A stretch of 64,000 nt of DNA. It comes from Arenicola marina (lineage: Eukaryota > Annelida > Polychaeta > Arenicolidae). The notes under the pieces were generated by a model. It was not told the DNA's origin. It worked only from the letters and a program-made list of their open reading frames with translations, and did no database searches. Position 1 is the first letter of the stretch. Each line of letters opens with the position of its first letter. Location: contig CAXHSH010001356.1 of the NCBI GenBank assembly GCA_964019135.1, positions 1 through 64,000 of the forward strand, read 5' to 3'. The position numbers and the translations under genes were made by a program. Positions 55,229-64,000 of this stretch are shown here, in pieces.

Positions 55229-55687
55229 CTCACCACTGTGCTCAACAAATGCGTGGTAATGATGGTGAACTATTCAGATATTTCAGTTTTTCTAGTTTTA
55301 AGGAGGTTGACTGATATGCCATCATGTCCGCAGCTAGATTTAGATCTGAGATCATCCAATAGTTGATCCCGGTAATGCATGAATCCTTTGGACAAACACA
55401 GCTTTCTCGCTAAAGTCTCGCTAAAGCCAAATTTCAATTTTTTCACCCTTTACTGTACAATATTCCGGAAAGTCCTTCCTACCCGTGGAGTGGTTTAAGT
55501 TTTCTTTTCAAGCTCTCTAAGTCTGTTTGACCTATTTTTTTACCTTTCAAATCGAGCATAGTAGTAATCACTTTTCGCTAAAGGTTTGCTTTGTCTCAGC
55601 ATTCTATTATATTTATGAAAATTGGTATTGGGTGTTTCATATGTGGACAAGTCAGGCGGTGTTAATTTTAATTTCCGGTATAATTTG
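55229..55687. other. No gene seen; single-copy duplicon sequence
   Basis: Counterpart of 4,056-4,478. I see nothing coding. Confidence 0.5.
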
Positions 55688-56216
55688 TTACGAAATTTTA
55701 TAGGCTTTATGATGCCATTTGTACTTCAGTTGCTTTGCTTGCCTGTACTTACGAAAATTTAACAACTTTAGCTGGGCGGTATATCTCCTCTCTAGAAGTT
55801 CTGTTGTTGCAATGATATTATATTTACCATTCGGATTACAAGTCATATCTTTGTCAAGCTTGTTTAACATAGTTTTCCTTATTTAGATTCCAATATTGAC
55901 TGTGGACCGTTCTTGATAAAATTAACAAACTTGGGTGACTTTGCGCACAATTGTAACGCTTATGCTTTAGGGTAGCTGATCGGATAGATAGTGCTTTCCG
56001 AAAGATACAAGCGGGGGCCTGAACAATTGATACGGCATAGAATAAGTTATCAATTAATGTAGCTCTACGCTTGGAGAATCCTGTTGACAGGGTAATTCTT
56101 GAGAGAAAGCTTTGAGTTGGTAATGTATCAAATAATTCACTAATAATTGGCTTTTTGTTGGTGTGTAACCTCTTTCTTGTCCGTTGCTGTTTTGCCATGT
56201 GTTGCTCATAATTCAT
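55688..56216 (-). mobile_element. LINE endonuclease-like relic (block B)
   Basis: Counterpart of 4,479-5,043 with a few amino-acid changes. The RRATLIDNLF motif is kept. It supports a relic older than the duplication. No selection can be inferred from two such young copies. Confidence 0.35.
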
Positions 56217-56336
56217 TATAGGCGCCGATGAGCGGCTATATTCCGTGTTATATTGATCACCTTGAGGTTACGTGGTCACACGTCCGTCATGCTACGCCCA
56301 TGTCACCTTAACGTAGTATACCAAATAATATCCTTT

Positions 56337-56342
56337 TATAAA
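56337..56342 (+). promoter_or_regulatory. TATA-like motif upstream of TLR B
   Basis: TATAAA in the context CCTTTTATAAATGG, 217 bp before the ATG. It is the equivalent of 5,160-5,165. Confidence 0.4.
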
Positions 56343-56553
56343 TGGTAAATAGGTTTCTTTTTCTCTCTAGAACGCTGCAGGGCAACTGAAACGTGAATAA
56401 AGTTGACCACCAGGAAAAGTCACGTGAGGAGATGCGACCACTCCAGAAGGAACAAACACAAGCTGCGAGCGGGCCCTGGTGACTAGATCCATCGCTCCTG
56501 GCGATTTGACTTTGACAGAACCAGAGAGCAGAAGTATTATCAATCAGCAGCAA

Positions 56554-59094
56554 ATGATGGCATCAGTGTTAACGGCGGTCCGCTTGCTTGTCACAGTGAT
56601 ACTCTTGGCCCCCGGGTCACAGACCGCAACTACTTCAGGGACCCCGCAAGATGGCGCTGTGCCCGGTGGCGCCATCTGCCCAGGGGATTGCAAATGTCGT
56701 CTGCTCGGCAATGACACGTGGGATATCACGTGTAAAGGTGTGGACGGCGCGGCCTTGGGGAAGCAACTCCCTCTACTGCCCAAGAACACAGCGAGACTAA
56801 CGCTCGTTGCACAACATTTCAACGATCTAAGTTTCACGGATTTCCCGATTATGGATGAGCTAATTTTAGCCACCCCTGATCCGCATAGCTACTTGTATAA
56901 TTCCACTAACTTTAAGGCCCACACCTTTGACGGGTTGCAATCTCTCAAATCCTTGGCTATTAATGTAATTATCAGGAATGTCTCTACTCGGGTATTAGCG
57001 CAGTTGGTGTCATTAACAAAACTTGATTTATCACATACTCGTAACTTCCGTATTGAACAAGCTCTCGCGTTGTTTAACGGATTGCCATATCTGCCGATAG
57101 AAGATCTCCGCTTGCGAAACATTCAAAATTCCCTCGGTAAGAATACGTTCATCGACTTGAACCACTTATTCCGCGCTCTGTCCAAGTTCCCGATTCGGCG
57201 CCTGGATATCAGTGAGAACGGCTTTGTGGATACCACTCCGGGATTCAATCAATTCTTACCGCGACTCGAGGAGTTTATATCCAACCCCAACGTGATGTTT
57301 GGCGAGTATTCCTATCGCTATTGCAGCTTCTGGGATGTCTTAATCCACCCTTCCTTGCGTCACATTGATATCAGTCACCAGGGGAACCTGGCCACCTCAC
57401 CGAATGGAGATGGACGGCGCAAACGCCACGTGGCCGCGCCTGCATTACGTCATCCCGTTACCATGGACACGTCATTACTAGAAGTGCGTCACCTCGCGCG
57501 CACTGCTGGTGGCGACACCCAGCGGGAGACTCCGAGTCGACAAAAAAGGAGCTTTTGGACGGAAAGCCTCCAGTTCAATAATTGTTTTACAAATGCTGTG
57601 CGAGGTTTGACTAACATTATATGTAACTTCAGCGACTGCCTTTGCAAGAACCTGACCGCTATAGCTTGTGATCTACTTCCCAGTGCTGTGTCCTTCTTAA
57701 CGACCAACAGCAACTGTTACCGCGGCGTGAATTTACCAATCCCCCCTAACCTGGAAGTACTCTCCATCCACCACCTGAGGCTGGACGCCTATTCCAATCT
57801 CTTCGACTTTCCCAACAATGCTGAATACTGCCTACTCGAAAGTGAGCTGAAATACCTTGACTTCTCTTACAATGATTTTGGACGACGCATAAATCCCTTT
57901 AACGTGACCTTTACGGGTCTGACCAAGGTGGTCTACCTCAACTTTCAAGGCAATAACATGAATATAACTAATAGCAACGTACTACGAGGCTTCTATAATG
58001 TTGAGATCCTCCTCCTAGGGAGGAACAGAATCAGCCTGGACCGCGGGGACACAAGTCAGTTGTTCCCAGGATTCACCCGACTTAGAGTCCTGGATCTGGC
58101 CTATAACGGAATAGAGACACTCCCCCCCTCCGTCTTTGCGAACCTGAATCACTTGGAGATACTCAACTTGAGTGGCAACGCCCTGGTATCGCTGGATATC
58201 GAGCTGGGTCACATGACCGCGTTGCTGGAGCTGGATCTGAGGGATAACGCCATAGCGACGCTGAGCGAGTCGCTGAGGAACGCCCTGGATATAAGGGCGC
58301 GGGACTCCAATGTCACCCTGGATCTCAGCGGCAACATCCTGTCCTGCTCCTGTGAGCAGTTGCCCTTCGTTGAATGGATGCAGACGACGGAGACGTTTCT
58401 ACGAGGCCGGAATGAGTATTACTGCAGCCACCCCGTCACCGGAAGGGTCGCCATCTTGGATGTGGACCTCACTGAGCTGCACGACCGTTGCCATCGGTCG
58501 TATACTGACGTCATCATCGCGTCCACCATGGCTTTCTGTGGCGCGATGCTTCTAGCAGGGCTGGCCATCCTCGTGTACAAGAAGCGGTGGAGGATTCGCT
58601 TTTACCTGTACGCTGCCAGGAGAGGCTGGAACAGGTACAGGAGCAAAACAATCGCCGATCAATTCACATACGACGCCTTTGTGATCTATAATTCTGAGGA
58701 CCGTGCCTGGGTTCACGACACACTGAGGGTTCAAATAGAGGAAGTACATGAGCTGAAGCTGTGCATCCACTACAGAGACTTCATCCCGGGACACAACATC
58801 GAAGATCAGATCGTCAACAGCATTGAGGCCAGCCGGAAGACGCTGGTCGTGCTATCACCGGCTTTCCTCAAGAGTTCGTGGTGTTCATTTGAGATGCAGA
58901 TGGCGCGTATGAAGTACTTGTTGGAAGGTCTGGATGTTCTGATTCTCGTTATTCTGCGAGACTTGCCCGTGGCTGGCGTGAATAAGACTCTAGCCCGATT
59001 GCTGGAGTCCAAAACTTACGTCAAGTGGGAAGAGGATAGACACGCGCAGTTAATCTTCTGGGACCAATTGGTGCGAGCCATACGGGATGAGTGA
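56554..59094 (+). CDS. Toll-like receptor, single exon (TLR B)
   Basis: Paralogue of TLR A, also 846 aa with the ATG in the same place (the open frame runs 75 bp further up to a GTG). Signal peptide, LRRNT, two LRR blocks, both furin-type motifs, the central cysteine cluster, LRRCT, transmembrane helix and TIR domain are all kept. By hand alignment there are about 67 amino-acid differences (about 92% identity), none of them indels. They cluster in the first LRR block and the first half of the TIR, while the stretch from LRRCT through the membrane to box 1 is almost unchanged. TIR box 2 is RDFIPG, the usual form, where TLR A has RNFTPG. No stops or frameshifts, so both copies appear functional. 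Confidence 0.96.
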   Translation: MMASVLTAVRLLVTVILLAPGSQTATTSGTPQDGAVPGGAICPGDCKCRLLGNDTWDITCKGVDGAALGKQLPLLPKNTARLTLVAQHFNDLSFTDFPIMDELILATPDPHSYLYNSTNFKAHTFDGLQSLKSLAINVIIRNVSTRVLAQLVSLTKLDLSHTRNFRIEQALALFNGLPYLPIEDLRLRNIQNSLGKNTFIDLNHLFRALSKFPIRRLDISENGFVDTTPGFNQFLPRLEEFISNPNVMFGEYSYRYCSFWDVLIHPSLRHIDISHQGNLATSPNGDGRRKRHVAAPALRHPVTMDTSLLEVRHLARTAGGDTQRETPSRQKRSFWTESLQFNNCFTNAVRGLTNIICNFSDCLCKNLTAIACDLLPSAVSFLTTNSNCYRGVNLPIPPNLEVLSIHHLRLDAYSNLFDFPNNAEYCLLESELKYLDFSYNDFGRRINPFNVTFTGLTKVVYLNFQGNNMNITNSNVLRGFYNVEILLLGRNRISLDRGDTSQLFPGFTRLRVLDLAYNGIETLPPSVFANLNHLEILNLSGNALVSLDIELGHMTALLELDLRDNAIATLSESLRNALDIRARDSNVTLDLSGNILSCSCEQLPFVEWMQTTETFLRGRNEYYCSHPVTGRVAILDVDLTELHDRCHRSYTDVIIASTMAFCGAMLLAGLAILVYKKRWRIRFYLYAARRGWNRYRSKTIADQFTYDAFVIYNSEDRAWVHDTLRVQIEEVHELKLCIHYRDFIPGHNIEDQIVNSIEASRKTLVVLSPAFLKSSWCSFEMQMARMKYLLEGLDVLILVILRDLPVAGVNKTLARLLESKTYVKWEEDRHAQLIFWDQLVRAIRDE

Positions 59095-60180
59095 CAGTTG
59101 AGAGAAGGATAGACACGCCCACTTCCTCTCCTGGGACCAATTGGTGCGAGCCATACGGGATGAGTGACAGTTGAGAGAAGGATAGACACGCCCACTTCCT
59201 CTCCTGGGACCAATTGGTGCGAGCCATACGGGATGAGTGACAGTTGAGAGAAAGATAGACACGCCCACTTCCTCTCCTGGGACCAGTTGGTGCGAGCCAT
59301 ACGGGATGAGTGACAGTTGAGAGAAGGATAGACACGCCCACTTCCTCTCCTGGGACCAGTTGGTGCGAGCCATACGGGATGAGTGACAGTTGAGAGAAGG
59401 ATAGACACGCCCACTTCCTCTCCTGGGACCAATTGGTGCGAGCCATACGGGATGAGTGACAGTTGAGATAAGGATAGACACGCCCACTTCCTCTCCTGGG
59501 ACCAGTTGGTGCGAGCCATACGGGATGAGTGACAGTTGAGAGAAGGATAGACACGCCCACTTCCTCTCCTGGGACCAGTTGGTGCGAGCCATACGGGATG
59601 AGTGACAGTTGAGAGAAGGATAGACACGCCCACTTCCTCTCCTGGGACCAATTGGTGCGAGCCATACGGGATGAGTGACAGTTGAGAGAAAGATAGACAC
59701 GCCCACTTCCTCTCCTGGGACCAGTTGGTGCGAGCCATACGGGATGAGTGACAGTTGAGAGAAGGATAGACACGCCCACTTCCTCTCCTGGGACCAGTTG
59801 GTGCGAGCCATACGGGATGAGTGACAGTTGAGAGAAGGATAGACACGCCCACTTCCTCTCCTGGGACCAATTGGTGCGAGCCATACGGGATGAGTGACAG
59901 TTGAGATAAGGATAGACACGCCCACTTCCTCTCCTGGGACCAGTTGGTGCGAGCCATACTGGATGAGTGACAGTTGAGAGAAGGATAGACGCGCCCAGTT
60001 CCTCTTATGGGACCAGTTGGTGCGAGCCATACGGGATGAGTGACAGTTGAGAGAAGGATAGACACGCCCACTTCCTCTCCTAGGACCAATTGGTGCAAGC
60101 CATACGGGATGAGTGACAGTTGAGAGAAGGATAGACACGCCCAGTTCATCTTCTGGGACCAATTGAGTCATACGGGATGG
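59033..60180 (+). repeat. 73-bp repeat derived from TLR B 3' end, 16 units
   Basis: Unit starts fall at 59,033 (inside the TLR B coding end), 59,106, 59,179, 59,252 and so on to 60,128, all multiples of 73. Fifteen copies follow the coding unit. They carry CACTTCCTCTCCTGGGACCA instead of the coding GCAGTTAATCTTCTGGGACC. The terminal unit resembles that of block A. The long minus-strand frames here (287-377 codons) are artefacts. Confidence 0.95.
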
Positions 60181-60264
60181 GCGTGTCGGCGGGAAACTTT
60201 AGACAGTCCTATCAGAGACCTATCAGACTGTGGCAAGTCCCATAGTGAGTGCGGTCAGTGAGTC

Positions 60265-60712
60265 ATGTCATTTATCGAGTGACGTCACGCCTTCATATAT
60301 CGAGTGACGTCACGCCGTCATATAGTGACGTCACGCCGTCATATAGTGACGTCACGCCGTCATATAGTGACGTCACGCCATCATATGTCGAGTGACGTCA
60401 CGCCATCATACATCGAGTGACGTCACGCCGTCATATATCGAGTGACGTCACGCCGTCATATATCGAGCGACGTCACGCCGTCATATATCGAGTGACGTCA
60501 CGCCGTCATATATCGAGTGACGTCACGCCGTCCTATATCGAGCGACGTCACGCCGTCCTATATCGAGTGACGTCACGCCGTCATATATCGAGTGACGTCA
60601 CGCCGTCAAATATCGAGTAACATCACGCCATCATATATCGAGTGACGTCACGCCGTCATATATCGAGTAACATCACGCCATCATATATCGAGTGACGTCA
60701 CGCCGTCATATG
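60265..60712. repeat. 25-bp array of CRE-type palindromes (block B)
   Basis: Nineteen units by eye: 15 with perfect TGACGTCA, two with CGACGTCA and two with TAACATCA. Three successive units are shortened (CATATAGTGACGTCAC). Confidence 0.92.
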
Positions 60713-61009
60713 ACACACATAAATATATAGTATATTCTGGAGGGTTCTAACTCAAAACACCGCAAGTGATATATATATATATACGTTATAATCTCAAGCA
60801 ATACGTCACTAAATGCCACCATCTATAGGTTGTACTCGATAACATGATGTAAACAGAGAGCTTCCGATGTATCCCAGAGGTTGAATCTGTCATTGTGACA
60901 CGCGACAACATTGACGACGGTGATATATAATATATATTGTGTAAGCTGGGAAATACCCAGATTATTAGAACATCTATACACAAATACTTCATACTACTGT
61001 ACCTGTGTC
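60713..61009. other. No gene seen
   Basis: Counterpart of 8,281-8,574. AT-rich, nothing recognised. Confidence 0.45.
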
Positions 61010-61255
61010 CCCCGGGTCACTGGCCCCCCCTCTCCCCGGGTCACTCTGACCCCCCCGCGTCACTCTGACCTCCCTCCGGTCACTCTGACCACCCCCCCCC
61101 CGGGTCACTCTGACCCCCCCCCCCTCCGGTCACTCTGACCCCCCGCGTCAATCTGACCCCCCCCCCCCCCGCGTCACTGATCCCCCCCGCGTCACTCTGA
61201 TCCCCCCTCCCCCTTGTCACTCTGACCCCCCCCCCCCGGGTCACTGTCTGACCTT
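61010..61255. repeat. C-rich GTCACTCTGA tract (block B)
   Basis: Longer version of 8,575-8,705 with C runs of up to about 14. Confidence 0.8.
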
Positions 61256-61515
61256 GAGTGCAATACAACAATTCGGGACGCGTGCCACATCATCGCGTGG
61301 TAGGGGTTAGCCAAGTCTTTTTGGGGTACACTTTGCAACCCTGAGGCTGAGGTGAGTGGGGGGGGGGGGGTGGGGGGGGGCTTCCCCTGCCACTCTATAG
61401 CGGATGTGTAGGGGGAGGGGACAGTCGACGTGTATTACTTGCTGTTGTCTGACAAATGTACCTGGCTTGTCCGCTTTCTGTCTATTATTCCATAATCTGC
61501 CGCTCGTTCTAGAAA

Positions 61516-61521
61516 AATAAA
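61516..61521 (+). promoter_or_regulatory. Candidate poly(A) signal
   Basis: AATAAA, conserved with 8,956-8,961. Weak evidence of the TLR B transcript end. Confidence 0.25.
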
Positions 61522-61621
61522 ACGTTTTCCATTTGAGACAATTAGGTTTTATTTTCGTATGCTTTCAGAACCATTTGAATGGTCTTACATTATGCGAGCA
61601 ATTAGTGGCGATTGGAAACGT

Positions 61622-62552
61622 GGCTGGGCTCAGTGGCTGGGGGCGAAGGCTGCCATGGTGTCTCGGTGTGTTACGTGGCGGGGCTCAGTGGCTGGGGGCG
61701 AAGGCTGCCATGGTGTCTCGGTGTGTTACGTGGCGGGGCTCAGTGGCTGGGGGCGAAGGCTACCATGGTGTCTCGGTGTGTTACGTGGCGGGGCTCAGTG
61801 GCTGGGGGCGAAGGCTGCCATGGTGTCTCGGTGTGTTACGTGGCGGGGCTCAGTGGCTGGGGGCGAAGGCTGCCATGGTGTCTCGGTGTGTTACGTGGCG
61901 GGGCTCAGTGGCTGGGGGCGAAGGCTGCCATGGTGTCTCGGTGTGTTACGTGGCGGGGCTCAGTGGCTGGGGGCGAAGGCTGCCATGGTGTCTCGGTGTG
62001 TTACGTGGCGGGGCTCAGTGGCTGGGGGCGAAAGCTGCCATGGTGTCTCGGTGTGTTACGTGGCGGGGCTCAGTGGCTGGGGGCGAAGGCTGCCATGGTG
62101 TCTCGGTGTGTTACGTGGCGGGGCTCAGTGGCTGGGGGCGAAGGCTGCCATGGTGTCTCGGTGCGTTACGTGGCGGGGCTCAGTGGCTGGGGGCGAAGGC
62201 TGCGATGGTGTCTCGGTGTGTTACGTGGCGGGGCTCAGTGGCTGGGGGCGAAGGCTGCCATGGTGTCTCGGTGTGTTACGTGGCGGGGCTCAGTGGCTGG
62301 GGGCGAAGGCTGCCATGGTGTCTCGGTGTGTTACGTGGCGGGGCTCAGTGGCTGGGGGCGAAGGCTGCCATGGTGTCTCGGTGTGTTACGTGGCGGGGCT
62401 CAGTGGCTGGGGGCGAAGGCTGCCATGGTGTCTCGGTGTGTTACGTGGCGGGGCTCAGTGGCTGGGGGCGAAGGCTGCCATGGTGTCTCGGTGTGTTACG
62501 TGGCGGGGCTCAGTGGCTGGGGGCGAAGGCTGCCATGGTGTCTCGGTGCGTT
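61622..62552. repeat. 55-bp GC-rich minisatellite (block B, about 17 units)
   Basis: Same unit as 9,030-11,337, fewer copies, very homogeneous. All three plus frames open for the same arithmetic reason. Confidence 0.95.
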
Positions 62553-63590
62553 ACGATGCCATTCATGGTGCGCCAATATAGTGATCGATCCCGCGGTCAA
62601 ACTCGTCATAGCGTCACCATTGATGCCAGCAGAAAGCGTGTTTTTTCTGTTTCCAAGCTTAGTGATGGTATTTCGTAGTGGTGATATCAGGTTGTGGTGA
62701 TATCTGGCAGTGGTGCTACCTGGCAGCGACGCCATCTAGCGGTGGCGATATACAGTGGCGCCATCTAGCGGTAGGGACATAAACCTAGGCGTCAATAATT
62801 GCTTCATGTGTTCTGTGCGAAATAAGACTACACCAGTGAGTATCAGATGTGTTTTATTTGGGAGCGGTTGATCAACATACACAATGCAGGGTACAGCTTC
62901 ACAGGTGACCTGCCAGGCAAGAGGCCATACGTGTAGACACTGTGTCATATATAATGAATCAATAAATTATAATTTCCCCCAACAAGCCAAAAAGTTATAA
63001 AACGGTAAAAACAAGATTACAAGCGAGTCAGTCACAAAGAACATGGTTCGTCTGTTCAGTAGTGCTACTACAACATGGGCTACATCATAACAGGATTTCT
63101 TACGCAGAGGGCGTTTGGTTGGGACGTCCAGAAAGCAACATAATCAATATATTATATAGACCGATTCGATCCCGCGACCAAATAGCAGCGCCCTCTGTTG
63201 GGAGATTGAGACCAAACACATGGCAGACACACAAATACAAACACACACAGTCAAAGAGTAAAAGCAAGCAACCAGGCTCAGTATACCTCACGACCGGCGA
63301 TACGCACTAGCAAAGTAAATGTTTAACTGAAAGTGGTCAGTACCCAGAAGTTGACAAGACTATTCACTGGCAATGAGCACCATGGCGTTAACAATAAACC
63401 GTTAACGGAGAGTCATATTCGACAGATGTAACCATACTTGTACTAGATATATACAGGACCGTTACCTGGTACAGCTGATGTCGCGTGAGTCCCTCGCATA
63501 TAAACAAATATAATAACAAGTAAATAAATACAGTGGTCCATGCGTTATACAACCTACTGCTATACCAGCTAAACGAGTCGGGAGTCCGTA
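62553..63590. other. No gene seen; duplicon sequence
   Basis: Counterpart of 11,338-12,354, highly similar. No recognisable coding region. Confidence 0.5.
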
Positions 63591-64000
63591 TAAGGAGTGA
63601 GTCGTATAACGGTGGGAGTCGTATAACGGAGGAAGTCGTATAACGGTGAGAGTCGTATAACAGAGGGAGTCGTATAACGGTGAGAGTCGTATAACGGAGG
63701 GAGCCGTATAACGGTGAGAGTCGTATAACAGAGGGAGGCGTATAACGCTAGGAGTCGTATAACGGAGGAAGTCGTCTAACGGTGAGCGTCGTATAACAGA
63801 GGGAGTCGTATAAGGAGTGAGTCGTATAACGGTGGGAGTCGTATAACGGAGGGAGTCGTATAACGGTGAGAGTCGTATAGCAGAGGGAGTCGTATAAGGA
63901 GTGAGTCGTATAACGGTGGAAGTCGTAAAACGAAGGGAGTCGTATAACAGTGAGAGTCGTATAACAGAGGGAGTCGTATAACGGAGGAATCGTATAACGG
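63591..64000. repeat. 17-bp minisatellite (block B, runs off window)
   Basis: GTCGTATAACGGAGGGA-type units, at least 24, with GGTGAGA and GGAGTGA variants more frequent than in block A. Confidence 0.9.

Larger units (their letters stand above)
53835..64000 (+). repeat. Segmental duplication block B (TLR duplicon, cut by window end)
   Basis: Matches block A from ATTGGGACAGCCTACC onward. The last array is still running at position 64,000, so the right boundary is not seen. Confidence 0.93.

Noticed and set aside
53868-55259. 463-aa Pro/Ser/His-rich protein and its minus-strand counterparts
   Set aside because: Direct translation of the 27-bp array, with equal openness on both strands.
59016-60171. 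Minus-strand 287-377 aa repetitive proteins
   Set aside because: Antisense of the 73-bp array that derives from the TLR 3' end. Frames shift with the 73-bp period.

Overview
The window looks like nuclear DNA of a marine invertebrate. The evidence is two intronless Toll-like receptor genes, a TRIM71/LIN-41-type NHL beta-propeller, several LINE families, a hAT-like MITE and a very heavy load of minisatellites. A lancelet, mollusc or annelid would all fit, and I cannot choose between them from the sequence. Most long open frames here are not genes. They are stop-free readings of tandem repeats.

The backbone is a direct segmental duplication. Block A (about 1,375-12,662) and block B (about 53,835 to the window end) are in the same order and orientation, about 52 kb apart. 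Each holds a 27-bp CT-rich array, a weak LINE-like relic, a TATA-like motif, an 846-aa TLR gene, a 73-bp array made from the 3' end of that TLR gene, a 25-bp array of TGACGTCA palindromes, a C-rich tract, a 55-bp array and a 17-bp array. The two TLRs are about 92% identical by hand alignment. Every array has a different length in A and B: about 97 vs 50 units, 3 vs 16, 5 vs 19, 42 vs 17, and about 18 vs more than 24.

Between the blocks, 13.8-15.6 kb carries a minus-strand NHL-domain frame. An RGG- and Pro/Thr/Ser-rich frame lies upstream in the same phase, separated from it by a single TAA. From 15.9 to 23.1 kb there is an L1/Tx1-like LINE remnant, a possible TIR element, an 18-bp array, a gag-like fossil and a foldback element whose CpG-rich core resembles a captured promoter and first exon. 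From 23.8 to 26.5 kb there is a jockey/I-type LINE with an uninterrupted endonuclease-RT frame. At 27.5-29.2 kb lies a second copy of the dispersed repeat found at the left end of the window, with a 700-bp hAT-like MITE inserted in it. At 31.9-35.06 kb a decayed L1/Tx1-like LINE with a 15-bp target duplication interrupts a minisatellite. From 37 to 53 kb there are overlapping copies of a non-coding family that shares an AGGTCA-rich core, palindromic starts and a GC hairpin near the end (possibly Helitron-like), plus a large inverted repeat whose two arms expanded different minisatellites. I see no host gene from 36 to 53.8 kb.

The only host genes I am confident in are the two TLRs and, with less certainty, the NHL frame. 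The most unusual observations are the minisatellite that grew out of the TLR 3' coding end, the two furin-type motifs between the TLR ectodomain halves, the localised divergence inside the TIR domain, and the foldback element with its exon-like core.
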